From Bacteroidales bacterium (GTDB lineage Bacteria > Bacteroidota > Bacteroidia > Bacteroidales > Bacteroidaceae): a stretch of 64,000 nucleotides of DNA. Within the stretch, counting starts at the first letter, position 1; the number at the start of each line of letters is the position of its first letter. Position numbers and translations under genes: made by a program. Below are positions 33,667 to 43,159 of the stretch, piece by piece. The stretch covers positions 1 to 64,000 of the forward strand of contig SUXQ01000006.1 of assembly GCA_015060905.1 (NCBI GenBank), given 5' to 3'. The notes under the pieces are model-generated. The model was given only the letters and a program-made list of their open reading frames with translations, was not told the origin of the DNA and did no database searches.

Positions 33667-35763
33667 GTGGGCGACTTTTTGCAAAATAATCCTCTGTTAA
33701 GGTTGGCGGTGCCACTGATGGGTGGCGTTGCCTTTTCTTCGTTGTGTGGCGTGGGACTTGATGTTTGGCTGTTGTTGCTTATACTTTTTTGTTCGCTTGC
33801 CACACTTTCGCTTTTTTTTGAACGTCTCTCTTTATTGTTCGGCGCCTCGGCAATGGCTGCAATGTTTGCAGTCGGTGGTATTATATGGCAGAAAGATGCC
33901 GAGGCTATGGGACAGCGTTGGAGCGAGACGAAAGGTATGTTCAGCGCATATTTTTTGGAGACGCCTCGCATGGGCGATAAGACTACAAAGGCATTGGCGA
34001 TGGTTGTGCGCGAGGATGGCGACACTTTGGGCGGGCGTCTTTCGGGTGTATGTTACCTTTATATTGCCAACTGTGTGGATGCTGAAAATTTAAGCATCGG
34101 CGAGCGGATAACTTTTACCACCAAACTGAAAAATCCTAAGAATGCCGGTAATCCTGCCGAATTTGACAATGAGCGTTACCTTTATATAAAAGGTGTTACG
34201 GGCACAGTGTATCTGCCTGTCTATTCGTGGAAGAAGAGTGGCTGTGTGGTACCTACGTTGCGTATGCGTGCGCTTGCTTTGCGCGAAAAGGTTGTTAGTC
34301 TGTACGAGCGTTGCGGATTCAGTCAAGAGGTAAAGTCGGTGCTCTCGGCGCTTACCATAGGCGATAAAAGTGAACTTACGCGCGAGATAAAAGATACATA
34401 TTCTTCGGTGGGCGCGAGCCACGTGCTTGCCCTTTCGGGGTTGCATATTGGTATTTTTTATATGATACTTTCGACGTTGTTGCCTGTGTGGCGCGACCGG
34501 CGAATATATACTGTCGCACGTGAGATTCTTATAATTGCTGTAATTTGGGGCTTCGCGTTTGTTGCCGGACTTTCCCCGTCGATTGTAAGGGCTGCTATAC
34601 TTTTTACGCTCTTTTCGTTGGGGCGTTGTGTGCGTCGCGACGGCTCGTCGCTCAATGCACTTGCTTTTGCGGCTGTGGCTATAATAATCTTTTCTCCTCG
34701 CTCGCTTTTCGATGTTAGTTTCCAATTGTCTTTTGCGGCTGTGTTGTCGATAATTCTGTTGCTCCCGCTTATGCGTCAGCTTTTATCGTGTGACAAGCAT
34801 GACAGGCTGTATGGCTATGCTGCTGATGTTTTTTCTGTCTCTTTGGTGGCACAAATAGGTACGCTGCCGCTTATATGGTACTATTTTGGTGCTTTCCCGC
34901 TCTATTTCCTTTTTGCGAATATTGTGGTTGTTCCTGCGGCGTTTCTTATAATGTCTGTAGCTGTTCTTTTGTGGGTTACAAGCAAAATAGCGTTTATAGG
35001 CAGTGGCGTTGTTTGGCTGTTGGGTAATGTTACTGAACTTATGAATAGTGTGCTGCGATTTATTGAGTCGCTGCCTTACGCAAAAATGTCCTTGCCTTAC
35101 ATTGATGCGCTTGCTGCATGGGGCGTGGCATTTACCATTATGCTTGCAACAGCGATGCTTGTAAAGAGACGTCGTTCGATAATATTCTTGTTTTTTGCGG
35201 TGTTTCTTGCGAATGTCGCTTGGATGCTTCATCTGCACGCTGATGAGCATAAGGATTATATGCTTTTTTACAATAGTTCCAAATTTACTGCTGTTCAGTT
35301 GGTTGCGTCGCGCGATACTTCGTATATATACTCAACCGTTGAACAAGAAGAGGCTGATACTGATTATATTATTGCTCCTTATTTGCGTCGCGCGGCGATG
35401 GACGAGCCTTTGTGGGTGTGTGGCGACTATAGGGACGAAAATGTAGTTTCGTACAACGGGCTTGTGGAGTTTCGAGGTCTCCGCATGAAAATGTTGTGCG
35501 ATAAAAGTTGGCAACAGGATAGTGCGTCTGTGCCTGTGGATGTGCTTTTGCTGTGCAAAGGGTTCAAGGGAGCAATGGATGCGGTGCTCGAAAAATATCC
35601 TGCAAAAATTGTTATCATGGATGCGGGATTACACGCCATGAGCCGCCGTCGTGTGGCAAAAGAGTGTGGCGCATTGGATGTTTGTTGCATAGATGTTTCG
35701 CAGGTGGGGGCGTTGCGTCTCTCATGCCCCGATAAAAATTTACAGCCTTGCAGCGAATGGTGA
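33667..35763 (+). CDS. comEC: ComEC/Rec2-type DNA-uptake membrane protein
   Basis: A 698-residue polytopic membrane protein. It has a DUF4131 region at the N-terminus with early hydrophobic segments and a soluble insert. The Competence domain follows, with the signature H-V-L-A-L-S-G-L-H-I-G and G-L-S-P-S-I-V-R-A, and at least eight further membrane helices. The C-terminal metallo-beta-lactamase domain of full ComEC is not apparent, consistent with the shorter Bacteroidota form. Start is GTG 33667; an in-frame ATG at 33718 is an alternative but would remove the conserved N-terminal P-L-L-R-L-A segment. It would form the inner-membrane channel for single-stranded DNA. Confidence 0.88.
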   Translation: MGDFLQNNPLLRLAVPLMGGVAFSSLCGVGLDVWLLLLILFCSLATLSLFFERLSLLFGASAMAAMFAVGGIIWQKDAEAMGQRWSETKGMFSAYFLETPRMGDKTTKALAMVVREDGDTLGGRLSGVCYLYIANCVDAENLSIGERITFTTKLKNPKNAGNPAEFDNERYLYIKGVTGTVYLPVYSWKKSGCVVPTLRMRALALREKVVSLYERCGFSQEVKSVLSALTIGDKSELTREIKDTYSSVGASHVLALSGLHIGIFYMILSTLLPVWRDRRIYTVAREILIIAVIWGFAFVAGLSPSIVRAAILFTLFSLGRCVRRDGSSLNALAFAAVAIIIFSPRSLFDVSFQLSFAAVLSIILLLPLMRQLLSCDKHDRLYGYAADVFSVSLVAQIGTLPLIWYYFGAFPLYFLFANIVVVPAAFLIMSVAVLLWVTSKIAFIGSGVVWLLGNVTELMNSVLRFIESLPYAKMSLPYIDALAAWGVAFTIMLATAMLVKRRRSIIFLFFAVFLANVAWMLHLHADEHKDYMLFYNSSKFTAVQLVASRDTSYIYSTVEQEEADTDYIIAPYLRRAAMDEPLWVCGDYRDENVVSYNGLVEFRGLRMKMLCDKSWQQDSASVPVDVLLLCKGFKGAMDAVLEKYPAKIVIMDAGLHAMSRRRVAKECGALDVCCIDVSQVGALRLSCPDKNLQPCSEW

Positions 35764-35823
35764 TAGTCGTTGTTTGGAGAATTGTTGAAAAAAGAGTAAT
35801 TTCGCAAAAAAGAAAGCAAAATT

Positions 35824-36855
35824 ATGCTCGAAAAAATTATTGACGAAAAAAATATAGAGGCTGTTAGGACTCTGCTCGAGAAGAGTGAGAAATGTGTGAT
35901 ACTTACTCACAGTCGTCCCGATGGTGACGCAATGGGCTCTTCGCTTGCTCTTGCCGGTTTTCTGAAGGCGCGCGGAAAGGATGTTTCTGTTGTTGTTCCC
36001 AATGAATTTCCTCCGTTCCTTGCGTGGCTGTCGGGAATTGACAATGTTACAATATACGAAAAAACTCCCGCGTCGGCCGACGAAATATTAAAAGCCGCCG
36101 ACCTTTTTTTCTGTCTCGATTTTAATGCTCTTTCGCGCATAGATGCAGCCGGCAATGTGGTTGCGGAATTATCGACAAAAAGAGTGCTTATCGACCATCA
36201 TCTTGCTCCCGAGCCAACGTTCGATATTTCAATTTCGCACCCCGAAGCATGTTCAACCTCCGAGCTTGTCTTTCGCCTTTTTTGGCAAATGGGGGCAGCC
36301 GATGAGGTTACTAAAGAGATGGCCGAGTGCATATATGCGGGCATAATGACCGATACGGGAAATTTTGCATACGCCTCGGGCCGCAAGGATATTTATTTTA
36401 TTGTAGCCGAACTTATTTCCAAAGGAATCGACAAGGACTTAATCTATCGTCGCGTATTTTATAACTATTCGTTCGGGCGCATGAGGCTTATAGGCTACAT
36501 GATGTATAAAAAACTGCAATATTTCCCCAAGAGAAATGCAGCTCTATTGACTCTTACATACGAAGAGGCACAGAATTTTAATTGCAACAAGGGCGACACT
36601 GAGGGGCTTGTGAATATGCCGTTGCAGATAAAAGGTGTGCGTTTTACATGCTTTTTTCGCGAAGAGACTCCCGGAAAGATAAACGTTTCGTTGCGCAGCG
36701 TCGATGATTTTCCTTGCAATAAAGTTGCCGAAATGTTTTTTAATGGCGGCGGGCATAAAAATGCTTCGGGTGGTGAAGTGCGCGGTCCTATGGGAAAAGC
36801 TGTGAAAATATTCAAGCAGGTGCTCGAAGAGTATTCCGATGAATTGACAAAGTAA
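35824..36855 (+). CDS. DHH-family phosphoesterase (NrnA-like oligoribonuclease/pAp phosphatase)
   Basis: A 343-residue DHH/DHHA1 protein. The first metal motif is H-S-R-P-D-G-D-A-M-G-S-S (29-40), the DHH motif itself is I-D-H-H (123-126), and the DHHA1 domain carries the glycine-rich G-G-G-H-K-N-A-S-G-G. NrnA-type enzymes degrade short oligoribonucleotides or cyclic-dinucleotide products and dephosphorylate 3'-phosphoadenosine 5'-phosphate; which activity applies here is not readable. It is preceded by comEC (60 bases) and followed by a strong terminator. Confidence 0.88.
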   Translation: MLEKIIDEKNIEAVRTLLEKSEKCVILTHSRPDGDAMGSSLALAGFLKARGKDVSVVVPNEFPPFLAWLSGIDNVTIYEKTPASADEILKAADLFFCLDFNALSRIDAAGNVVAELSTKRVLIDHHLAPEPTFDISISHPEACSTSELVFRLFWQMGAADEVTKEMAECIYAGIMTDTGNFAYASGRKDIYFIVAELISKGIDKDLIYRRVFYNYSFGRMRLIGYMMYKKLQYFPKRNAALLTLTYEEAQNFNCNKGDTEGLVNMPLQIKGVRFTCFFREETPGKINVSLRSVDDFPCNKVAEMFFNGGGHKNASGGEVRGPMGKAVKIFKQVLEEYSDELTK

Positions 36856-36858
36856 GCA

Positions 36859-36886
36859 AAAGAACCTCTCGGTCGAGAGGTTCTTT
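36859..36886. terminator. Bidirectional terminator after the DHH gene
   Basis: AAAGAACCTCTCG, a short loop, and CGAGAGGTTCTTT form a nearly perfect stem between convergent genes. Confidence 0.85.
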
Positions 36887-36900
36887 GATTGTAAATAAGG

Positions 36901-37155
36901 CTATTGTTCATCCATTAACTGCTCGATGGCTCGGCACAGTTGGTCGGGGCACGACGTAGGCTTTCCGTTGCAACTTATTCCTTTCAGACGCGCAATAACA
37001 TCCTCGTATTTCATGCCTTTTACCAATTGGCTTATTCCTTGCAGGTTACCGTGACAGCCGCCGTAGAAAGTAACATCGACGATGCGTCCATTCTCGCCAC
37101 ATACCTCAATTCCGCGCGAACATGTTCCTGTAGTGTAGTAAGTGATTTTTTTCAT
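36901..37155 (-). CDS. TSCPD domain protein (TIGR03905 family)
   Basis: An 84-residue protein with conserved G-T-C-S-R-G-I, F-Y-G-G-C-H-G-N-L-Q-G-I and the name-giving T-S-C-P-D near the C-terminus, plus further cysteines suggesting metal binding. The same domain occurs at the C-terminus of some adenosylcobalamin-dependent ribonucleotide reductases; free-standing copies have no assigned function. I chose ATG 37155, which begins M-K-K-I-T-Y-Y-T-T-G; a frame extension upstream is not conserved. Confidence 0.85.
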   Translation of the reverse strand: MKKITYYTTGTCSRGIEVCGENGRIVDVTFYGGCHGNLQGISQLVKGMKYEDVIARLKGISCNGKPTSCPDQLCRAIEQLMDEQ

Positions 37156-37419
37156 TTCTTTGTCTGTTTTTAGAATGTTTGCAAAGTTAGTCGTTTTTTC
37201 CTTTTCGTTGCGGTTGAACGGCTGAATTCCATGCACCTTGCAAGAAACTATTTTAAATTAATCGAACTGACGTTTACTTATAGTATGAGCCTTTCGGGTT
37301 AAATGCCATTTGATGTTGTGGATATTTTTTGAAAAAAATGTAATTTTCTTAAAAAATGACGTGAGATATAAAAAAACTGTGTAAATTTGAAAAATTGAAA
37401 TTTCTAAAAAATAATTAAT

Positions 37420-38376
37420 ATGGCGAACTATGTAATAGGTATTGACCTTGGCGGTACAAATACTGTTATTGGTCTTGTGGATGCAAATGGCAAAATTCTT
37501 GCTAAGGACGATTCTGTAAAAACGCAAAAGTATAAAGAACTTGAGGAGTATGTCGATGCTGTTTCGGCTGTCATCAAAAAGCTGGCGGATGAAAATTCTG
37601 TATCAATGGATGATATTGAGGGTATTGGCGTTGGTGCTCCTATGGGTAACTATTATAGCGGTGATATTGAAAATGCTGCCAATCTTCCTTGGAAGGGTCG
37701 TGTGCCCCTTGGTCGCATGCTTGCCGAGAAGAGTGGGCTGCCTGCAAAGGTTACCAATGATGCTAATGCTGCTGCTATTGGCGAAATGAAATATGGTGCC
37801 GCAAAGGGTATGCGCGACTTTATAGTTATTACTCTTGGTACGGGCGTGGGCAGTGGTATTGTTTCGGGTGGCAATCTTATCTATGGATACGATGGCCTTG
37901 CCGGCGAGCTTGGACACGTGACCGCATACGAGCGTGAGGGTCGTCAGTGTGGTTGCGGACGCATAGACTGTCTCGAAACTTATGCTTCGGCAACAGGCTT
38001 TGTGCGCACTGCAAAAAAATGGCTCGAGACACGTGACGATGCAACTGTGCTTCGCGATATTTCCACAGAAGAACTTACTTCTAAAATGATATACGATGCT
38101 GCTGTGGCCGGCGATGCGTTTGCAAAGGAACTTTTTGAGTTTACAGGTGCTATTTTGGGCGAGGCTTTCTGCGACTTTATTGCATTCTCTGTTCCGCAGG
38201 CGATTATTCTTTTCGGTGGTCTTGCAAATGCCGGCGAATTGTTGCTTACTCCCATTCGTACACGCATGAACGAAAAGGTTGTATCTTTCTGGAAGAACAA
38301 GGTTGAGATTCTTCAGTCGAGCCTTTCGGGTGCTGATGCTGCTGTTCTTGGTGCGTCGGCTTTGGGCTGGAAATAA
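37420..38376 (+). CDS. ROK-family glucokinase
   Basis: A 318-residue sugar kinase. The ATP-binding motif G-I-D-L-G-G-T-N-T lies at residues 6-14, the catalytic region at V-T-N-D-A-N-A-A, and the ROK zinc site is C-G-C-G-R-I-D-C-L-E. It probably phosphorylates glucose to glucose 6-phosphate. A TAAATTTG box at 37382-37389 gives a -7 element 31 bases before the ATG. It stands alone, followed by a long palindromic terminator. Confidence 0.9.
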   Translation: MANYVIGIDLGGTNTVIGLVDANGKILAKDDSVKTQKYKELEEYVDAVSAVIKKLADENSVSMDDIEGIGVGAPMGNYYSGDIENAANLPWKGRVPLGRMLAEKSGLPAKVTNDANAAAIGEMKYGAAKGMRDFIVITLGTGVGSGIVSGGNLIYGYDGLAGELGHVTAYEREGRQCGCGRIDCLETYASATGFVRTAKKWLETRDDATVLRDISTEELTSKMIYDAAVAGDAFAKELFEFTGAILGEAFCDFIAFSVPQAIILFGGLANAGELLLTPIRTRMNEKVVSFWKNKVEILQSSLSGADAAVLGASALGWK

Positions 38377-38400
38377 TTTTTTATAAAAAGTTTTTATTGT

Positions 38401-38441
38401 ACCATCGTCAAGGTTGCATGCAACCTTGACGATGGTGTTTT
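38401..38441 (+). terminator. Perfect 36-base palindrome and T-tract after the ROK gene
   Basis: Bases 38401-38436 are an exact 18+18 palindrome starting ACCATCGTCAAGGTTGC, followed by GTTTTT. It has no unpaired loop in the duplex sense; as RNA the centre would open to a small loop. A strong rho-independent terminator is the simplest reading. Confidence 0.85.
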
Positions 38442-38638
38442 TATGTAAAAATGAAAAGAATATGTTTTTTTGTTCAAGAATATCGTTTTTTTCTTTGAAT
38501 ATAACAAAAATTAAGTATACTTAATTTCGTATTTCGCCTTAAATGCGTAATTTTGACAACTAAATTAGGAATGCTGTGTCTGCCTTGTGTTTGCAGGGGT
38601 TAGATACTATGTTTATTCAATGACAATAATTTTTTAAT

Positions 38639-41152
38639 ATGATAAAAAATACTCTTCCAATGTCAATGGGTGCATTTAATGTATGCAATCTGAAAGTTGT
38701 ACTTCTTTTAATAATGGCTGTGTGTAGCTTTGGTAGTGCAATAGCCCAAACGCAAACTTCCGATTCGGTATATTATGTATACAGAAATACCGGCGAGGGT
38801 ATATATGCAGTGCCCGATTCGTTGATAAAAGAATATGAACAGACGAATTATAAGATAAACTTCACATTAGTAAACGATAGCCTTATCTCTTTTTCGAAGA
38901 TAGACGTGGATTCTGTTTCCCGCGCTTCGATAGAGTTTCCTAAATTTACTAGTTTCAAAATAAACAATAAGTACAACTACGACCTTGATAATGATGTTTA
39001 CTGTGTTATCAACGGTAATCGCATTCAAGGAGACATGGGCTATATGTTGGGTAAGGATCTGCGCCCTTCGTTCGAAACAAACAAGCCTGCTTATGTGTAT
39101 GTAGATTCTGTGTTGCAGCAGACTCGTGTTTCGCGTGTGCGTTTCGATAAAGAGGTGTTATACACCGTGTCGGACGGTACACCGGGTACTATTCTCGATA
39201 GGGTACTTGTGAAAAGTGTATATGAGCCCGATTCTATCGTGGAAATTCCTTTGAAAGCGAGTATGCTCTCGACAAATGCTCCTACAAAATCGGATAATAC
39301 ATTGGATAAAATGCTGGATAATAACCCCGGCACATTCTTTCATTGCACAAGTTCTTCGGATTCACCTACATACGAAGTGTTGCCTCTTGATTCTTGTGTT
39401 TATATTGATATTAAACTGTCGAAGTATAAAAGAAAGTTTGCTTTTTATTATATGACACGTGTCGATACGGATCAACGTCAGCCGTTGGCGTTTAAAGTGT
39501 ATGTGCAAAAAAGCAATGTGTGGGAGCCTATAGACTCTTTCGATGTCAGCGATGGAATTCCGGCAACCGGAGCAAGTGCTACGTTTATGTCACCAATTAT
39601 GGATGCGGGACGAAACATCAGAAACATCAGAATCGAGTGCACAAAGAGTAATTACAAAAATTACCTCTGCCTTGCCGAACTGAAATTATACGAGCCTTTT
39701 GACCTTTCCGAGCCCCCTGTCGATTATTATCAATACTTCGAGCGTCCCTTGGGCCGTCAATATAAAGTGAATCTATCGTTCCGCGCAAACACAGCCGCTG
39801 TTCCACGTTTGGATATTGACATTGATGGTGGGGCGAGCATTAAAAGCAAAGATTATTGGCTTAAAGCTAAATTTTCTCTCAACGGTAACGGAATGTACGA
39901 ATCGGTAGAGGATTCTATACAAATAAAAGGTCGCGGAAACAGTTCTTGGCACTGGCCCAAAAAACCTTACACCATAAAATTTGCCGAAAAGACAAAATTG
40001 TGCGGCCTTAAGAAGGGTAAACGCTGGAACTTGATGTCTAACTATCAGGATGTTACAGAAATGATGAATGCTGTAATATTCAAAGCCGGACGTATGATGC
40101 GTGCGCCTTATCAGCCTCATAGTATTCCCCTCGAACTTTATGTAAATGGTTCGTATCAAGGTTGTTACACACTTACCGAACATGTTGGTGTACACAACAA
40201 CTGTATCGACGAGGATGATTTTACGCTGCTGATGGAACTTGATGACTATTTCGATGAACCTCAAGGGCAAAAGTTCTGGTCAGGACAATACAATCTTCCC
40301 ATAAACATCAAAAATCCCGAATTTACCGAGGAGGGTTGCCCAATAACATTAGCCGAGGTAACTGCAGACTGGAACGAATTCGAGAAGGCAATGAAACTGA
40401 AATGGGATATTTCTCCTTATTTGAGTCTCGACACCTTTGCAACGTTTATGTTTATGAACGATCTTAGCGGAAATGCCGAACTTAATCACCCTAAGAGCAC
40501 ATTTCTATACAAGCCCACAGGTGGAGATAAATATATCTGGGGTCCCGGATGGGATTTTGACTGGGGCTTCGGTTATCAGTTATCCGGTGCTTATTTTCGC
40601 ACATACAGCTATAAGACTATAGGTGTGATGGAAGGTGAAGGTAAGGTTTTCTTTGCAGCCATGATGGCCAACGAACAGGTTATTGATGCTTATTATAAAG
40701 TATGGCTGAACTTTGTGAAAAATGATGGCGTCGAAGAACTTATAAATTGGATGGACGATTATTATGCATACGCCGAACCATCATATGCCAACAATGCACA
40801 AGTATGGCCTAAAAAAAGTCAGTACGCAACATATTTTGAAACATTTAAGACCTGGATAAGAAATCGCGTACAATATATATACGACAATCTTACAGTGCCC
40901 ACAGGCATATATGATGATATTTCGGCCGAATGGAACGATAAAGGCGACAGTAACAACGGCATAAAAGTTTCTGTAAAGGGAGGAGTGCTGGTAATAGAGT
41001 CTTTAGTTGATACAACTCTTAACATCTATCGTGTGGATGGTACGATTGCCGGAGAAATAGAGGTTGGCATTGGCGAGAATATCTATCCTTTGGCTCCGCG
41101 TGGTGTTATAATAGTAAACGGACAGAAAATTTATCTTAAACCTGTACGATAA
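38639..41152 (+). CDS. CotH kinase-fold surface protein with discoidin-like domain
   Basis: An 837-residue exported protein (hydrophobic signal about 18-37, ending S-A-I-A-Q). Residues 205-355 resemble a discoidin/F5-8C carbohydrate-binding domain. Residues about 390-720 are a CotH domain (I-K-G-R-G-N-S-S-W, K-K-P-Y-T-I-K-F, W-N-L-M-S-N-Y-Q-D, G-P-G-W-D-F-D-W-G-F-G-Y). A C-terminal beta module (about 775-837) is like a secretion-sorting tail but divergent. CotH proteins are atypical kinases, in spores phosphorylating coat proteins; secreted Bacteroidota members have no settled substrate. A TAATTTTG box at 38548-38555 is the probable -7 element. The NagB-like gene follows after 75 bases. Confidence 0.85.
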   Translation: MIKNTLPMSMGAFNVCNLKVVLLLIMAVCSFGSAIAQTQTSDSVYYVYRNTGEGIYAVPDSLIKEYEQTNYKINFTLVNDSLISFSKIDVDSVSRASIEFPKFTSFKINNKYNYDLDNDVYCVINGNRIQGDMGYMLGKDLRPSFETNKPAYVYVDSVLQQTRVSRVRFDKEVLYTVSDGTPGTILDRVLVKSVYEPDSIVEIPLKASMLSTNAPTKSDNTLDKMLDNNPGTFFHCTSSSDSPTYEVLPLDSCVYIDIKLSKYKRKFAFYYMTRVDTDQRQPLAFKVYVQKSNVWEPIDSFDVSDGIPATGASATFMSPIMDAGRNIRNIRIECTKSNYKNYLCLAELKLYEPFDLSEPPVDYYQYFERPLGRQYKVNLSFRANTAAVPRLDIDIDGGASIKSKDYWLKAKFSLNGNGMYESVEDSIQIKGRGNSSWHWPKKPYTIKFAEKTKLCGLKKGKRWNLMSNYQDVTEMMNAVIFKAGRMMRAPYQPHSIPLELYVNGSYQGCYTLTEHVGVHNNCIDEDDFTLLMELDDYFDEPQGQKFWSGQYNLPINIKNPEFTEEGCPITLAEVTADWNEFEKAMKLKWDISPYLSLDTFATFMFMNDLSGNAELNHPKSTFLYKPTGGDKYIWGPGWDFDWGFGYQLSGAYFRTYSYKTIGVMEGEGKVFFAAMMANEQVIDAYYKVWLNFVKNDGVEELINWMDDYYAYAEPSYANNAQVWPKKSQYATYFETFKTWIRNRVQYIYDNLTVPTGIYDDISAEWNDKGDSNNGIKVSVKGGVLVIESLVDTTLNIYRVDGTIAGEIEVGIGENIYPLAPRGVIIVNGQKIYLKPVR

Positions 41153-41227
41153 GTTACAAAAAAGGAGGTTGCCGATAATGTTTACGAACAATATGTGACA
41201 ACATCCGAATTTATAAATATATATATT

Positions 41228-43150
41228 ATGGAAAGTAAATTTGTGTTGCCCAAAATAGGCGAATTGTCTGCTTCTGTTTCGGTAGACAGCATTTGCAGAT
41301 ACGAGAAAGTTCCTACAAGTATTCATTCTACAGAACTCGAGGGCGCAAAATATGCAGCCTCTCTCGTGGTAAAAGCTATAAATGAACATAAGAGCGAGGC
41401 GAAATTTGTATTGGGACTTTCGACTGGTCGTTCGCCTGTAGGACTCTATAAAGAACTTGTAAAAAAATATAAAAATGGCGAGGTGAGCTTTAAAAATGTC
41501 GAGGTTTACAGTCTTGACGAATTTTATCCAATGTCGCCCACCTCTCCGCAAAGTCGCAATTACAAAATTCACGAGGAGTTTCTGAACCACGTGGATATTG
41601 CTCCCGAGAATGTACATTTTCCCGATGGTACAATTCCTGCCGACGAGGTTAATGCTTATTGCGAAAATCTGGAGCGTAAGATAAACGGTAAAATAGACCT
41701 CATGATTATGGGTGTGGGCGAGCTTGGACAGGTGGGTTTCAACGAGCCGGGAACTTATGCAAAATCTACCACGCGTCGGGTACAGTTGAGCTATAATTCG
41801 CGTAAGACACAAACTGCCTTTTTCTCAAATTCAAACGATGTACCCAAAATGGCTATCACAATGGGACTCGATACTATAATGAAGGCAAAAAGTTTGGTGC
41901 TGATAATCTGGGGCGAGGATAAGGCAAAGGTTGCTTATAATCTTGTTGAAGGTTCAGAGAGCGAAAATATCCCGGTTACTTGTTTGCAGGGACACGACAA
42001 TATTCAGGTGGTTATTGACGAAAATGCGGCTCAGGAACTTACGCGAGTAAAAATGCCGTGGCTGATAGCTCCTCCTGTAGAGTGGTCGCCCAAATTGATA
42101 AGAAAGGCTGTTCTTTGGTTATGTGAAACGGTCGATAAGCCCATCTTGAAACTAACGAATCAGGATTATGTAAAAAATTCACTTGCCGACTTACTCGAAC
42201 GTGTAGGTGCATACGACGAGGTGAATATTCGTGTCTTTAATGACATTCAGCATACAATATCCGGTTGGCCGGGTGGAAAACCCAATGCCGATGATTCGAC
42301 ACGTCCCGTGCCTTCGAACCCTTATCCTAAAAGGGTTATAATCTTTTCGCCTCACCCCGACGATGATGTAATTTCGATGGGAGGAACTTTTCATCGCCTT
42401 GTTCAGCAGGGGCACGATGTGCATGTTGCATATGAAACTTCGGGAAATGTGGCAGTTTACGATGATGTTGTGCTGCAGAATATAGACACTGCTCGCGAAA
42501 TGGGCTTTGGAAACATTTACGACGAAATAAAAGAGATAATAGATTCTAAAAGACCGGGAATGCCCGAGCCGCGTCGTCTACTCGACCTTAAGGGTGCCAT
42601 AAGACGCGCCGAGGCTCGTGCGGCGTGTCGCACATTGGGGCTTGATGATAGGACCAATGCTCACTTTCTGAACCTTCCTTTCTACGAGACGGGTGGCATT
42701 AAAAAAGGCGAACTTACTGAAAAGGATATTGACATTGTTGCCGAACTTATGCAGACTATAAAGCCTCATCAGATTTATGCTGCGGGCGACCTTACCGACC
42801 CTCACGGAACGCATCGTGTTTGTATAGAGGCGGTGCTTCGTGCGTTTGAAAGGTTGAAAGACGAGGATTGGGCAAAAGAGTGTCACATTTGGCTTTATCG
42901 TGGTGCATGGCAAGAGTGGGACTTGGCTGTGGCGGACATGGCTGTTCCTTTGAGCCCGGCAGAAATGATAAAGAAACGTCACGCAATTTTCCGACACCTT
43001 TCGCAGAAGGATATTGTGCCTTTCCCCGGCGAGGATTCACGCGAATTTTGGGAACGTGCCGAGGAACGTATGCAGAATACGGCTCGTTTGTTTGATAAGA
43101 TAGGATTGCCCGAATATCAGGCTATCGAATTGTTTGTGAAACTTTGTTAG
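41228..43150 (+). CDS. Glucosamine-6-phosphate deaminase-like / PIG-L deacetylase-like fusion
   Basis: A 640-residue two-domain protein. Residues about 30-280 have the NagB sugar-isomerase fold: L-G-L-S-T-G-R-S-P, S-L-D-E-F (Asp97), G-F-N-E-P (Glu173). Residues about 365-590 are a PIG-L/LmbE-type domain with the metal motif P-H-P-D-D (375-379) and D-P-H-G-T-H-R near 525. In classical NagB the catalytic D-G-H triplet precedes A-F-N-E-P; here it is L166-G-Q168, so two catalytic residues are missing. I recall this substitution as usual in the Bacteroidota fusion family, so deaminase annotation by homology may be wrong. The GH35-like gene follows after 9 bases. ATG 41228 begins the conserved sequence. 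Confidence 0.85.
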   Translation: MESKFVLPKIGELSASVSVDSICRYEKVPTSIHSTELEGAKYAASLVVKAINEHKSEAKFVLGLSTGRSPVGLYKELVKKYKNGEVSFKNVEVYSLDEFYPMSPTSPQSRNYKIHEEFLNHVDIAPENVHFPDGTIPADEVNAYCENLERKINGKIDLMIMGVGELGQVGFNEPGTYAKSTTRRVQLSYNSRKTQTAFFSNSNDVPKMAITMGLDTIMKAKSLVLIIWGEDKAKVAYNLVEGSESENIPVTCLQGHDNIQVVIDENAAQELTRVKMPWLIAPPVEWSPKLIRKAVLWLCETVDKPILKLTNQDYVKNSLADLLERVGAYDEVNIRVFNDIQHTISGWPGGKPNADDSTRPVPSNPYPKRVIIFSPHPDDDVISMGGTFHRLVQQGHDVHVAYETSGNVAVYDDVVLQNIDTAREMGFGNIYDEIKEIIDSKRPGMPEPRRLLDLKGAIRRAEARAACRTLGLDDRTNAHFLNLPFYETGGIKKGELTEKDIDIVAELMQTIKPHQIYAAGDLTDPHGTHRVCIEAVLRAFERLKDEDWAKECHIWLYRGAWQEWDLAVADMAVPLSPAEMIKKRHAIFRHLSQKDIVPFPGEDSREFWERAEERMQNTARLFDKIGLPEYQAIELFVKLC

Positions 43151-43159
43151 TGAATAATT

